NCBI RefSeq assembly: GCF_947242115.1
Contig: NC_074712.1
Span: 49,671,338 to 49,735,337, forward strand
Length of the DNA: 64,000 nt
From: Biomphalaria glabrata
Lineage: Eukaryota; Mollusca; Gastropoda; Planorbidae
Reading direction: 5' to 3'
This document shows positions 34,166 to 45,233 of this stretch, one piece after another. Numbering within the stretch: the stretch's first letter is position 1; each line of letters opens with the position of its first letter. The notes beneath the pieces were generated by a model. That model was not told where the DNA came from and ran no database searches. It saw only the letters and a list, made by a program, of their open reading frames with translations. Made by a program: the position numbers and the translations under genes.

Positions 34166-35600
34166 TAAATACAGGCTTTTTTAAAAAGAATATTTTTAAA
34201 ATGTTTTTCAGGTTTATATATTTTTGAGAATGTTCTTTCACTTCTATACTGTGAAAGTAACAAAAGCTTTTTAAGCAAAAAAATTCTGATCTGATCAAAT
34301 TTGGTGATAATGGTTTTGATAATGATCACACATTTTAATGACAATAATTGACATTTTGACCCCAAGTCACTGGCCAATTGATTTCATTGTCATCTACTAC
34401 ATCACGTGCCTGGAGGCAGCCTTTTAAAAAATGTTCAATTGGTACACAGTACGAGAACATGGCGGCTACCAAATGACTTTTTTTTAGTTTTTTAATTCAA
34501 GGTTTGTGGGATAAAATTTATTACTTATCCTTATATTATCTTTAAATTTATATATTTTTTCCACGTATCTAATAACTTTATATACACCTAGTGTTTTTTA
34601 TACAGTATTTGTTTTTTGTTTTTTTTTTCGTCAAAAAAAAAAGGGGGGGGGGAAGTGTCTTAGTATTAAAAAAAAAAAGTTTTTTAAAATGACTGAATTT
34701 GTGACTGGAGAAATCTTGTGTAGTTGTGTTTGTTGAAATGTGGTACCTGTGAGACGAGTTGTAGCTTAATGTGCCTGGGTTAGATCTACATACGCACTGT
34801 GAAACGCCCGAGTATATGCAGCTTAAGGTTAAAAAAAAAACAAAAAAAAAACTGGAACTAGATAATGTCTGGAGTTTTGAGTGTATCAGCACCCTGAGCG
34901 TGTTTTAATGTTCAATTCTGTAAATTAAGTTTTGGGTTCTTTTTTGTTTTTTGTTTTGTTTACTCATTAGCGGAGAGTTTGGGTCATTTCTGTCCTGGTC
35001 GGATGAAATTAACACGTGCGGTGGAATCACTCGGGCACATGTTCACGTCATGTACAGGTCTCGCGTTTTCTTGATTTTTCTAGAGTCGCTTCAGGTCGTT
35101 CCCTTTTTCACCCTCTGGCCCAGGAGAAGAGAAAGGCGAAAGATGATTCTAGCAGGCCGTGTGTACCAAGTGAAGCAACATGAAGACGTTCCTAAACACA
35201 AAACATACGATTCATTGCAAAGACATTAAAACTTCAGTGAGGAACAGTTTTATAGCACTTTTTTCCCCCCTGTTTTTAAGAACCTTGCGTAACGACAACA
35301 CTGTGTTGTTTCTTTCAGTTTTTATTTTAAAGAACTTTCTGGAGATGGCGGTCTCGCCACGCGATAGTCTCGTAATTAGCTGGTACTAAGCGCTCTTCTG
35401 TTCCTGTCGAATTTTTCATTTTCACGGGGGCGTTCAAGCAAAACTCATACAACTGTAGCCCTGGCAGACGATCAAAAGCGGACAGCTACGCAGTAAACCT
35501 TTAAGCGCCTCCCGCCTGTTGATCCGCTCTGGTATCACTGTGTAAACTTGACTGTTTTGATTACCACCGACGTCTTTTTTTCCCGCCTTTTTTTTTATCA
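34166..35600. other. Intergenic, no gene supported
   Basis: 34453-34470 contains AACATGGCGGCTACC, a good match to the YY1-type element AANATGGCGGC. The open frame 34951-35229 is in somewhat GC-richer sequence but shows no domain and no splice-linked partner. Confidence 0.4.
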
Positions 35601-35623
35601 AGAATAAAGGAAGTCAGGTCTTT

Positions 35624-35665
35624 GCGCATGCTCTTCACTTGACGTCAGTTCATTGGCTAGGGCGG
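35624..35665. promoter_or_regulatory. Promoter-like cluster: NRF1, CRE, CCAAT and GC box
   Basis: Within 42 bases lie GCGCATGC (35624-35631, NRF1-type), the perfect CRE palindrome TGACGTCA (35640-35647), ATTGG (35652-35656, inverted CCAAT) and GGGCGG (35660-35665, Sp1-type). This mix is typical of TATA-less housekeeping promoters. A second half-CRE (TTGACGTGA) is near 35801. No gene was recognised within several kb on either side, so the transcript it would drive is unknown. Confidence 0.45.
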
Positions 35666-36286
35666 AGTAGGGATACAATTACATAACGAATGAAGCGAGA
35701 GAAAATAGACCTCCGCAGGAAATTAGCCCCTGTCATCTTAGCAGGATGTCCGAAATTGTATATTTTCTAACCCAACCGCAAAGATCCAATATCACGCCGT
35801 TGACGTGATTTAGGTCCGATAGACAGAAACTCTCTGCCGCACCCGACAAGTCAGGAGAGAGAAAACTATAAAGGTTAAATGATGACTATAAAGGTAATCT
35901 TGACGCAACGGTGTGTGGTCTATTCTACGTCTGCTTGTCCTGGCAGACGTGAACTGCCAGAAACAGTTTATATTATGACATTCTATACATGTAAACATTT
36001 TTTAGTAAACATTTATAATGGGAAGAGGTGTTCGAAATTCCTTACTATTCATTCTGAATATTTCCTCAAAGAAAGAAAAAATGAAAACATTCATTTTTAA
36101 TATATTAAAAAATGTATAGCGAGGACAAATATGTCTATGGAATTTGATGAAAATAATTAAACAAATGAGTAAATATAGATATTTTCAATATGACTTGACT
36201 CCCATTGGAGCATCGGGCCGCAACAGCACTCCTTTCCGGGCGATTCTAATGCCTTCGATAAGTCTCAAAAATTTGTCCAGTTCCGG
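35666..36286. other. No gene seen; sequence next to the promoter-like cluster
   Basis: The CpG-containing sequence fades into AT-rich DNA near 36000. Short open frames at 35810-35998 (minus) and 35879-36100 (plus) overlap and have no features. Confidence 0.4.
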
Positions 36287-36383
36287 TTTTAGGACGAGCA
36301 GAAGAGAAATGGAGATGAAAGATTAGTGCTAATGTTTTAGGACGAGCAGAAGAGAAATGGAGATGAAAGATGAGTTGCTAATG
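36287..36383. repeat. 48-bp tandem duplication, two copies
   Basis: The unit TTTTAGGACGAGCAGAAGAG plus following bases occurs twice in a row with only small differences. Confidence 0.85.
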
Positions 36384-36420
36384 TTTATCATTCTTTTCGA
36401 CTTTTTCTCGGTTCCTAGCG

Positions 36421-36672
36421 AAATAGGATCAACTTTGTTTCTCTAGTGTTGTATGAAGTGATATAGAATCTACTGGCTTCCAAAATCAACACAAGGGAGG
36501 AGACAAATAGGATCAACTTTGTTTCTCTAGTGTTGTATAAAGTGATATAGAATCTACTGGCTTCCAAAATCAACACAAGGGAGGAGACAAATAGGATCAA
36601 CTTTGTTTCTCTAGTGTTGTATGAAGTGATATAGAATCTACTGGCTTCCAAAATCAACACAAGGGAGGAGAC
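36421..36672. repeat. 84-bp minisatellite, three copies
   Basis: Three nearly identical units start at 36421, 36505 and 36589. The unit is 28 codons long and has no stop in one minus-strand frame, giving an open frame with three 28-residue repeats (SRFYITSYNTRETKLILF). There is no sign that it is coding. Confidence 0.95.
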
Positions 36673-37762
36673 GGCTTTATACCAAAAGAGAATTGCATGC
36701 TGGTGATATTAAGTTCGTTTGAAAATTATATCGTCTTGATTAGTTGGTAATCTTCTTCGGCACCACACCTGTCAATGTTGGTCAACTGGTTCAAATGGTT
36801 CAAACCCTTAAAGTCTGAAAGTAGTGTTTTTATGTTTTGTTTTTAAACTTGAATCAAAACATTGCTGACATTTCTAAATAAGTACGCAATCTTTGGAAAT
36901 GTTTTCAATTCATGCAGTTTTCTTACATATTGTGCCTATATCAAAACCATAAGAAGAGGCTGGGGGGGGGGTAAATAGCATTGGTCTATAGTCTATACGT
37001 CAGTGAAATGCACATTTCTTTATGTTTTGTTTATTTTTCCTTTAAAACCAAGTAAAAAATAATTGTTCTATTAATTTAAAAACCACATATAAAAAAAAAA
37101 CAACAACAGTGGATGGCCAGCGTGCAATTTCTTCTCGTATGACGATTAATGATACTGGTACACAATTTAAATCCTATTATGTCACTCTTTCCTGGGTTGC
37201 CACCTTATGTTGCGAAATAATAATGTTAAATTATATGTTGTAAACTTTGAAATAAAACAGGTTTTGCAAAGTTGCGTTTCAAGGAGGAAACAGATTATGT
37301 CACTTTATTTTAACTACAAAATATTTCACGACATAAGATTGAGCATTGGAAGAGGTATAGGAGGAGAAGACTAGAGTCAATGTATGAGGGTAAGAGGAGG
37401 CGTTAGAAGTGATATTATGATGAGGAGCTTACCTCTGAATATAGCAACAGAAATCTAAACAGGTCGGACGATATGGGTTGGCTGTGATGCGGGATATGAC
37501 AGGTATGACATTTAGCTGGAATATTGGGACCCGGTGTGTCACAATAAATATTCCCTGAGAGGCGTTGGGGCGCCAGTTTACAGAATATTAGACAATGCTG
37601 AAGGCTACATCAACACGTCACACCACGCCTACTGCGCCACGCCTTTTTGAAATTTAACACAAAAAGTGACATTTGATTTGGCCTGAAGAGATTAAAAATA
37701 GCTGACCAAAGTTTACGATATCTGTATTAATGTATATGGCATTACATCGGCTATTTGTTTTT
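36673..37762. other. Intergenic, nothing recognised
   Basis: AT-rich DNA with a G run at 36961-36970. No domain-bearing frame. Confidence 0.5.
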
Positions 37763-38670
37763 TTAGCGATCCTTGAAAGGGGAAAAGACGCTATTAGTTT
37801 TGTGTTGCCTGTCTGTCCGTCGTCCCTCTGTCCGCCCGTCAGTCCCGTTTAGATCTCAGAAACTAGAAGAGAAAATGAAAATCGGACATCATGATATTTT
37901 AGATCATTCAAAGTTCTGATGCAACGGCTACTTTTTTCTTTTCCGAAAGTGAACCATCTAATTTTCAAAATTATCTATTCAAGCAGATTTTTCATAAAAA
38001 ATACACCACTTTTACAACTATTCACTATTAATAGTAACAAACACGGTAGGCTATTTGGTAGGGGAGATATCCATCTGCCATATTTTTAACACATTTATGC
38101 AAACGGTTTTAGGTGTTTTTTTTGTCAAAAATTTTTTTTTACATTTATATTGCTAAGTTAAATAAGTTCTGTCATACTAACTACTACATTTACACACAAA
38201 AAATGTTAACAATTTTTTTAAAGAGAAAAAAATCTATTTACTATGCATATAAGTTGGACATAATTTAAAACAACAATTACTAAGTAGTTTTTCATATTAT
38301 TCCGTGCACTGCAGTGCACAGACACAAGAGAGGCATTTTTCTTGAGGATTTGAATAAGAGATTGACCCTTTACAAAGCAATTAGATCAATTAGATATTCA
38401 TTATAAGACATCAGTTAGGCCAGGTTCACATCTAACTTCACATTCACTTTCACCTATCCTTTGGTCTGCTGGACCGCTGGGGCACTACACAAGATCTGTC
38501 AACCCCTTTTCTCCATTTTTCTGTCATTTGTCTTTGATAGAATTTCGTTCTGATGTCCTTTCTTAAAATATTGAAACTTGCCTTTACCTGCCTGGATGGA
38601 CCACTTCGGGGGGCCGATTTTGAGTTTGTTTCTCCACACCAACTGTCTTTGTAACCTTGTTGTTGTTTTT
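37763..38670 (+). mobile_element. Dispersed composite element C/B, copy 2 (no SINE)
   Basis: This is the simplest copy. GAAAGGGGAAAAGACGCTAT, CAAAGTTCTGATGCAACGG, an AT-rich middle with the perfect 16-bp palindrome GTGCACTGCAGTGCAC (38304-38319), then ATCAGTTAGGCCAGGTTCAC as the unoccupied SINE site and CCACTTCGGGGGG near the end. It serves as the empty-site reference for the copies at 29336 and 55481. Confidence 0.68.
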
Positions 38671-41450
38671 TTAGCACTCCTTCGATCAGGCATGATTTAC
38701 GAATTAGAGATTTTCCACGATGAACTAAACAATGTCAAGTTAAATTGAGTCCCAATGTTAGCAACTAAATACAAACAAAGTTTAGCTCAACTTTGTTATT
38801 TTGTTATTGAATGCGCTAGCCTATAACTGTTGTCTATTTGTTTTCGTTTTCTGTCTAATTGACCTAAGTGTTGAGTCCATGATTCCTAGAACTCCAGGTC
38901 TATGAAAGTTTGCCTCCATCTAAGTGTTGAGTCCATGACTCCTATAACTCCAGGCCTATGAAAGTTTGCCTCCATCTGCCTGTCTGAACAAACTTTTGTC
39001 TGGGAAAGATCCAAGCAGATGTAAATTATTACATCCCTATTACCAATGGCGCTCAGACTAGAAGTGAGGCCAATGGCCGAGCACATCAAAGAAACTCTCT
39101 TCAGTCGTGAAGGTGTCCGCAATAAGAACGGTCCTTTTAAGATAGTGACATGTTTGTTTGGGGCTTTCGTCCAGTCCCGCCACTGCAACAAATTCAGTTC
39201 TTAGGCACCCTAACGGGGGTTCTTTTTTGCTTCCCTTTTGGAATAAACGTCTATTCTAACGAACGTTTCCACCCGAGCGCCACACGGTGAGGCTGAGAAT
39301 CAATGCTGGCGCCCTTTTGTTTTTTTTTAAAACAGCTGTCATAAAGTGAAAGTCTTAGACTTCCTTCATATTCATTTTATTTTATACTACTAATAGAGGA
39401 GCTTAGAAAATGTGGTTCTGTAGTGATAAAAATGAACACAAATGAGCATAAACCTTTAAAAAAACACAATTTATCAAAACTTCCTTAATGTTAGAACCTA
39501 CTTCAACCTAGATAAACACATTAATATTTTTTTTAAATGTGACTTTTTAAATAAAATAAAATAACTTCTAATACATTAGCAAAAGGGATTGAGAAAACTT
39601 GTTACTATTATAGCAAGCTGATAATTACTTATTATTAATCAGTAGGCTTATACTGAATCATTAGATCTATATTAGTCTACGATATAAGAGAATACATTAT
39701 AAAGAATAAAATTTTATAACTTAAGATAAGTAATTCTATACGCATACATTAGAGAGCGTATTCTCTGATAAAGTAGAACACTCGAATGCAGGTTTGCAAG
39801 TAGCCCTACATTCCTATTTAAAATAATTTAAGATCTACAACAGATGCCTAAAATTAGTACATTTAAGATCTGCAACATTGGCCTTTATCTAAGTAAAATA
39901 AATTTTAGGTTGACAACACATGCCTAGATATAACCTAGTAGGTTTAGGGTCTACAACGCATTTCTTGATAAAAGACACTCAAAATTAAAGCACATTTCTA
40001 AATCTATGTTCGATTAATGCTCTAGAGTATTTCTTTAAAACCAATACTTTAGGCATTTTGACCGAGATCAGGGCTGGGAAGGTTCTTGTATAACAATAAC
40101 AACAATTTGAATAAGATGTGTGTATTTTATTTGTAAGGTTTCCGCAAATTTGTAACATTCCCTTTTTGTAGGCTACCACTCTAAATCTAAAAATATGTTT
40201 TTGAAAAATAAATTTAGCATAAAATTTATACTGGTTCTTGCGATGAAAAGTTTGTTGATTTTGATCTAAATCTCAACTTTCTCCACAAAAACAACCAAAC
40301 AAATCGCTTATTATCCTTCTAAAAGTGTATGCTCAAAAAGGCAAATCGTCATACTTAATAGGCATACAAATCCTCTAGACAACAAAGAAGCAGTCAAGCA
40401 GTGGTTAAATCCCTTGACCTTAAGAGTAAGAGCTCCCTGATTCCTACCCCTAGGAAAGAAAGTTGTCGGCGCCTGGCTCGCGCTGAGTATAAACAAGCAT
40501 GTTGGGTCTTTAAGAAGGGGGCACGCCACGGGGCGAGCTGTTTTTCTAGATCAACTGTTCTACCAAAACTTACTTGTTAGGAATAGAATTATGGGATTAA
40601 CGCTAATTCACTAAGAAACCTTTTCGGTACGATAAACGCTAGCACCATTGGAGACTGCGCGTGCAGAACTTTTTTTTGGTTGTCTACTTGGGAAGAACAA
40701 GTTATTGAAGCGTGCAGGCTGTTAACTCTGAAGCAGATCCTAACATCTATATTGTGACAAACGATAAACAACTGGAGGATCAGGGCTGGGGGGGGGGGAG
40801 GAGTAGGGTCAAAACGCCCAATCCTCTCCACGACTCCCCAGAGGGATGGACAGACTATTTTGTATTAAAAAAATGGCACAATAAGTGTACATATTTCATA
40901 TTAATCAGTAATCTAACTTGCATATGCTACTTTGTTAATATCTCAACACATTCTTATATTGTTTCGCTTCTTCCTCTTCAAATTTAAAATGCTATCATTT
41001 GTAAAAATACAATGGAGTGACGGTTTTTAAGAAAAAAAAAAGCAAATTCAAAAAGCTATGCATCTGCCCTTGCGATAAATAGAATTGGCATTATCTTTGG
41101 ATATGTTCCTAGAAAACACATTTCTGTGAAATTTTACATGATTGATAGAAATGTGTTCCACCATGTCACGGTTGGTTTTAACGTCTACACAAATAATTGA
41201 ATGCAATGTAATATTGGTAACTTCAAGAATAGAAAGTTTGACTTGTGATAAATATTGTTTTATGACTCCGACATTGGAGTCAAGGAGTTTAAGTTTGTAA
41301 CTTTGTTTGTTTCCGTGTTGTTATTCTGAAATCAACCTCTCAAAAGTTTTATAAATTCTAGAGACACAGAAGCTATAGCAACTTCTCTTTTCAACATCTA
41401 GATCAGGGAAACCATTTTGTTTGTTATAGTTTCATACTCAAAGCTGTAAG
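38671..41450. other. Intergenic, no gene supported
   Basis: A short duplication, AAGTGTTGAGTCCATGA with CCAGG-CTATGAAAGTTTGCCTCCATCT, occurs at about 38867-38975. 39800-39960 has loosely repeated GATCTACAAC and GGTTGACAAC phrases. 40420-40850 is GC-richer, with a G run at 40789-40798. Open frames here carry no domain. Confidence 0.45.
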
Positions 41451-41702
41451 TAAGTAAAGCTCCCTTTCAGACATTTAGTTCTATAGGCCAGATGATGTTA
41501 AGTATTGTTAAGGTCATCTGTTTCTTTGGCCAACGGTTAACAAGGGTGTCATGTGGCTGTCCCCAACTAAGCCAGGAACTCATTAGAGTTAGGTGGACTC
41601 AGGGGCGCCCTTAAAATCCCGAAATTTAATATCCCAGTGTTTATCGAGATTCGAACCTTGGACCTAAGCCAAGCGCTAAACCACTCGGCCACAACGCCCC
41701 TC
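41451..41702 (-). mobile_element. tRNA-derived SINE, family 2
   Basis: Reverse of GGCGTTGTGGCCGAGTGGTT (A box), AGGTTCGAATC (B box), GAGTCCACC-AACTCTAATG and the CATCTGGCCTATAGA 3' end. About 30 bases around the GTTGGTCGTTGTG block are missing. Confidence 0.85.
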
Positions 41703-41751
41703 TTCAAAGCAGTGATTTTAATAAATGATGAGAAGATAAAGTCGATCACAT

Positions 41752-42221
41752 TCTTGATCAACATCACATCTTGATCAACATCACATTCTTGATCAAAATC
41801 ACATTCTTGATCAATATCACATTCTTGATCAACATCACATTCTTGATCAACATCACATTCTTGATCAACATCGCATTCTAAATCAACATCGCATTCTAAA
41901 TCAACATCACATTCTTGATCAACATCACATTCTAAATCAACATCGCATTCTAAATCAACATCGCATTCTAAATCAACATCACATTCTTGATCAACACCAC
42001 ATTCTAAATCAACATCACATTCTAAATCAACATCGCATTCTAAATCAACATCACATTCTTTATCAACATCACATTCTAAATCAACATCACATTCTAAATC
42101 AACATCGCATTCTAAATCAACATCACATTCTTGATCAACATCACATTCTAAATCAACATCACATTCTAAATCAACATCGCATTCTAAATCAACATCGCAT
42201 TCTAAATCAACATCACATTCT
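41752..42221. repeat. 18-bp minisatellite, about 26 copies
   Basis: Units alternate between TTGATCAACATCACATTC and TAAATCAACATCGCATTC, which form higher-order blocks. The period is six codons, but no frame with a start was found. The array lies 50 bases from the adjacent SINE. Confidence 0.95.
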
Positions 42222-42596
42222 TTCGTTTACGTCCTACTATTCACTTCACATTTGGATAACTTCAATCATTCACTAAATGATACATTCACCAAGCATTACA
42301 TGTGATTTATTCAACAAGTGATTTATTCAATAAGAAACACATTTATTAAGAGATGGACTCAACAAGTTTTAAATTCACCAAAACGCATCAAGTGATGTAT
42401 GCGGTAAGAGATATATTCACTAATTGAACATTCTTAAATAGGTGACGGTGTATACACTTGATGGTGTATTACTAATTATAAACGGATGTGGTCTTCAAAC
42501 ACGTGCCTAAATCTTCCCCATGGAAACAGCATTTCTGATTCTGCAATGGTGTAACATTGGGTATCTACCCATGAACTATTTGGCACAATGTCAATT

Positions 42597-42680
42597 TTTT
42601 TTGGACAAAAATCTATTTTTCTGATGATTTTAGGCGACCCCTGGAAAATCGTAATTCGCCCCACAGGTTGAAAACCCCTG
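42597..42680. mobile_element. hAT MITE end fragment
   Basis: GATGATTTTAGGCGACCCCT and GGTTGAAAACCCCTG match the right half of the complete MITE at 58318-58481. The left half is not recognisable. Confidence 0.65.
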
Positions 42681-43536
42681 ACTTAGATCATCTTCCAGTT
42701 TAAAGACCAGACTGTAACACGTTCTTTCCTATATTAAAAAAAATATTTTTGGATATTTTGAAATATTTTTTGTTAATCTGGTATTTTACTTTTTAGTAGT
42801 CCTTATAAAAGCTTTACTATTCCTGGATGTCTTAAGACTTTGACTTATTATCCTTATGTTCTTGTTTTATTTTCCTTTTTGTTTAAATTTTAAAAGTTCC
42901 TTCAAACTAAACAAGGAACACAAAATAATACAGAAAACAAAAATTCCTCCTTTATGGAGACAATTGTTGGCCTATAATATCTCATTCTATTAATTATTTT
43001 TTTTTGTAATTCTTCAATATTGCACAGAGTCATTCCAGCATCGGGTACTATTACAGTCCAGCTCATTTCTTCAGTAGACGATGCCCTCAATGTTCCACAA
43101 CGTCTATTTATTTCTTCGACTCCTTACTGAATACAAAGAAACATTTGATGAGAATGCGGGAATTCCCGATGAAGTCTGTTGAAAATAGAAAGACCAAATT
43201 TCAATTTTATGATGATTATATTTTGAAAAAAATATAACGATAAAATCAGTGTTTTTCATGATGTGTGGCAAATTAGCTAAATAGCTAATAGCTAGTATCT
43301 CTTGTCCACAAACTGTCATATTTCTAGGAAAATCTTTAGTCATTTTCGAAGTCAGTGTGATGAAGAGTTTGCAAGTTAAAAAGAGAAATCATAAAAATTA
43401 CCTTTTCCCTTTTTCTGAAAAAAAATTTTTTTGGACTTAAAATAATCTTCGAAAATGTTACATAAAAAAGAATATTATGACTCATTTTTTTAATATAACG
43501 GGTATTACTGTAATAATTTCTTATTTCTAAACTTTA
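42681..43536. other. Intergenic, nothing recognised
   Basis: AT-rich sequence without structure. Confidence 0.5.
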
Positions 43537-43615
43537 TATCAACTCACTCTATCATCATATTAACTCACTCTATCTTCATATCAACTCACTCTATCATCAT
43601 ATCAACACATTCTAT
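43537..43615. repeat. 21-bp tandem repeat, about four copies
   Basis: Units of ATATCAACTCACTCTATCAT type. They expand the CACTCT block that begins family G. Confidence 0.85.
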
Positions 43616-44025
43616 CTGTCCGTCTACTAAAAGTTTTTTACACTTTTTACACTTTATTTCTCCCACAATTTCTCACAATTATTTCTTTCACCAGACAAAA
43701 CAAGAATCTATAAAAACAAAAATAAATTAGCTCATTAACTATTGGTAATATTTTTTTTTCAGTAAAGAACAAGGGAAAGAAATCGTACTTGACAGAGATG
43801 TGGTTGTATAAGTTTTATTAGTCCCCTTGAGGATGCTTGAGCCCTGTGTGCTTTTAAAAAGCGACCACGGTAACATTCACACAGATATCCCCTTCTCTCC
43901 CCCCCCCCCTTTCCATTCCCAACTGGTCCAGACCAGTGATAGGATCATAGCAAAGTGAGAAAGCTAACACAAATTTAATCACTCGACTGATCCAAACTAA
44001 TTTATACAATTACACTAACTATGAC
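43540..44025 (+). repeat. Dispersed repeat family G, copy
   Basis: It matches 33655-34165 block by block: TCTGTC-GT-TA-TAAAAGTTT, AAATCGTACTTGACAGA, GTTGTATAAGTT, a C-rich run, TGGTCCAGA-CAGTGATA-GATCAT and CGACTGATCCAAACTAA. Confidence 0.6.
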
Positions 44026-44063
44026 CTTATTTTGTGCTTGCTAATGTTAGTGACTGTCATTAG

Positions 44064-44207
44064 TTTATGTTACTGACCATACTTTTGTTTATGTTATTGA
44101 CTATCTTTATGTTTATGTTATTGTTTATCCTTATGTTTATGTTATTGTTTATCCTTATCTTTATCTTATTGACTATCTTTATGTTTATCTTATTGACTAT
44201 CCTTATG
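44064..44207. repeat. 24-bp minisatellite, six copies
   Basis: Six consecutive 24-base units of TTTATGTTATTGACTATCTT type, starting at 44064, 44088, 44112, 44136, 44160 and 44184, with point differences only. Confidence 0.93.
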
Positions 44208-45233
44208 CTGTTTGTCACTCCCTAAATAAAATACAAAATGTGGTTACATTTTTTTTTTAAGCAAGTTGAAATAAACGAAACAAATAATGAATCCCCAACC
44301 ATTGCAGACGATGACTTCATTATCTTATGTATTTACAAAGGTTGAAGTGAAGATGGTTGTCTACTTGTAACGAGATGGAAATATTTGACTTTTTAGAACA
44401 TTAGCAAGAAAAATAACACACAAAAAAGAAAATACAGGAGTTTTGGAGTATTGTAAAGGGAAACAAGTCTTGCAATCTACAACTCGCATGTGAGGGCCAA
44501 ATAAGCCCCACCCACTTGCCTCAAGTCTGTCTTCTTCAGGTAGATACATTGACTTTTAACTCACACTTCACTCCTCAAAGTTCCCCGCCTCATTTCTTCT
44601 GACAGGATTCAGGTTACTTGAGGTTGGGGCGGGACTCATCTCCAGCCTACGTTCATTTGGGGGGAAAAAGTTTAGGGGTGGGGCTTACGGAGTAGAATCT
44701 ACCTCCAAAGATTGATGTCTTTGATAAGAACATCTTGTTATTAAGGGTGCTTCATTGAAATCTTTATGTGCATTTAGAAGCTGGTCAGTAGCAGACACTA
44801 GTAATTAGGCGATGAAAGGTCCTGGGTGGATCTATTGATGTGTAACTTCACAGCTCAAAGAAGTCTACATTGTTTCGTTCTCGCACGAAAAAAAAAGGAC
44901 ATTGTTTTTATTTTCTCTGTGCTCGCGCTGATGTTTAGCATTATATAGGCATTGTTTATTAAAACAATGTATGCTTAATGTGGTGAAGTTGAAACATTGT
45001 TGCTGTATGCGTTAGCCTATTGTTGACTGTGTAATCCGAGACGGATCCATTAGGAGGCGAAATATACTAGCAAAAACATCATTATTTAGCCTGACTGCTT
45101 ATCCTGACAGGAGACGGCTTGCTTTGTCTGTTGTTTACAGAGTTGGGAAGAGGAGATTAGCAGACAATCAGACAATAAAGGCGGCCATCAATAAAGCCAG
45201 AGTCATCACTAAAGCCAGAGTCCTCAACAAGAA
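44208..45233. promoter_or_regulatory. Upstream region of the bHLH gene
   Basis: No element could be pinned down with certainty. A TATATAG word lies at about 44944-44950. The duplicated 12-mer AAAGCCAGAGTC (45193-45204 and 45211-45222) sits directly before the start codon, probably in the 5' UTR. The open frame 44361-44549 (minus) has no features. Confidence 0.3.

Noticed and set aside
41752-42221. CRISPR-like array
   Set aside because: Units are contiguous with no unique spacers, and the DNA is animal nuclear; it is a minisatellite.
42476-42664. 62-codon minus-strand frame beside the hAT end fragment
   Set aside because: Considered as a transposase piece, but no hAT motif is present; it partly runs through the MITE end.
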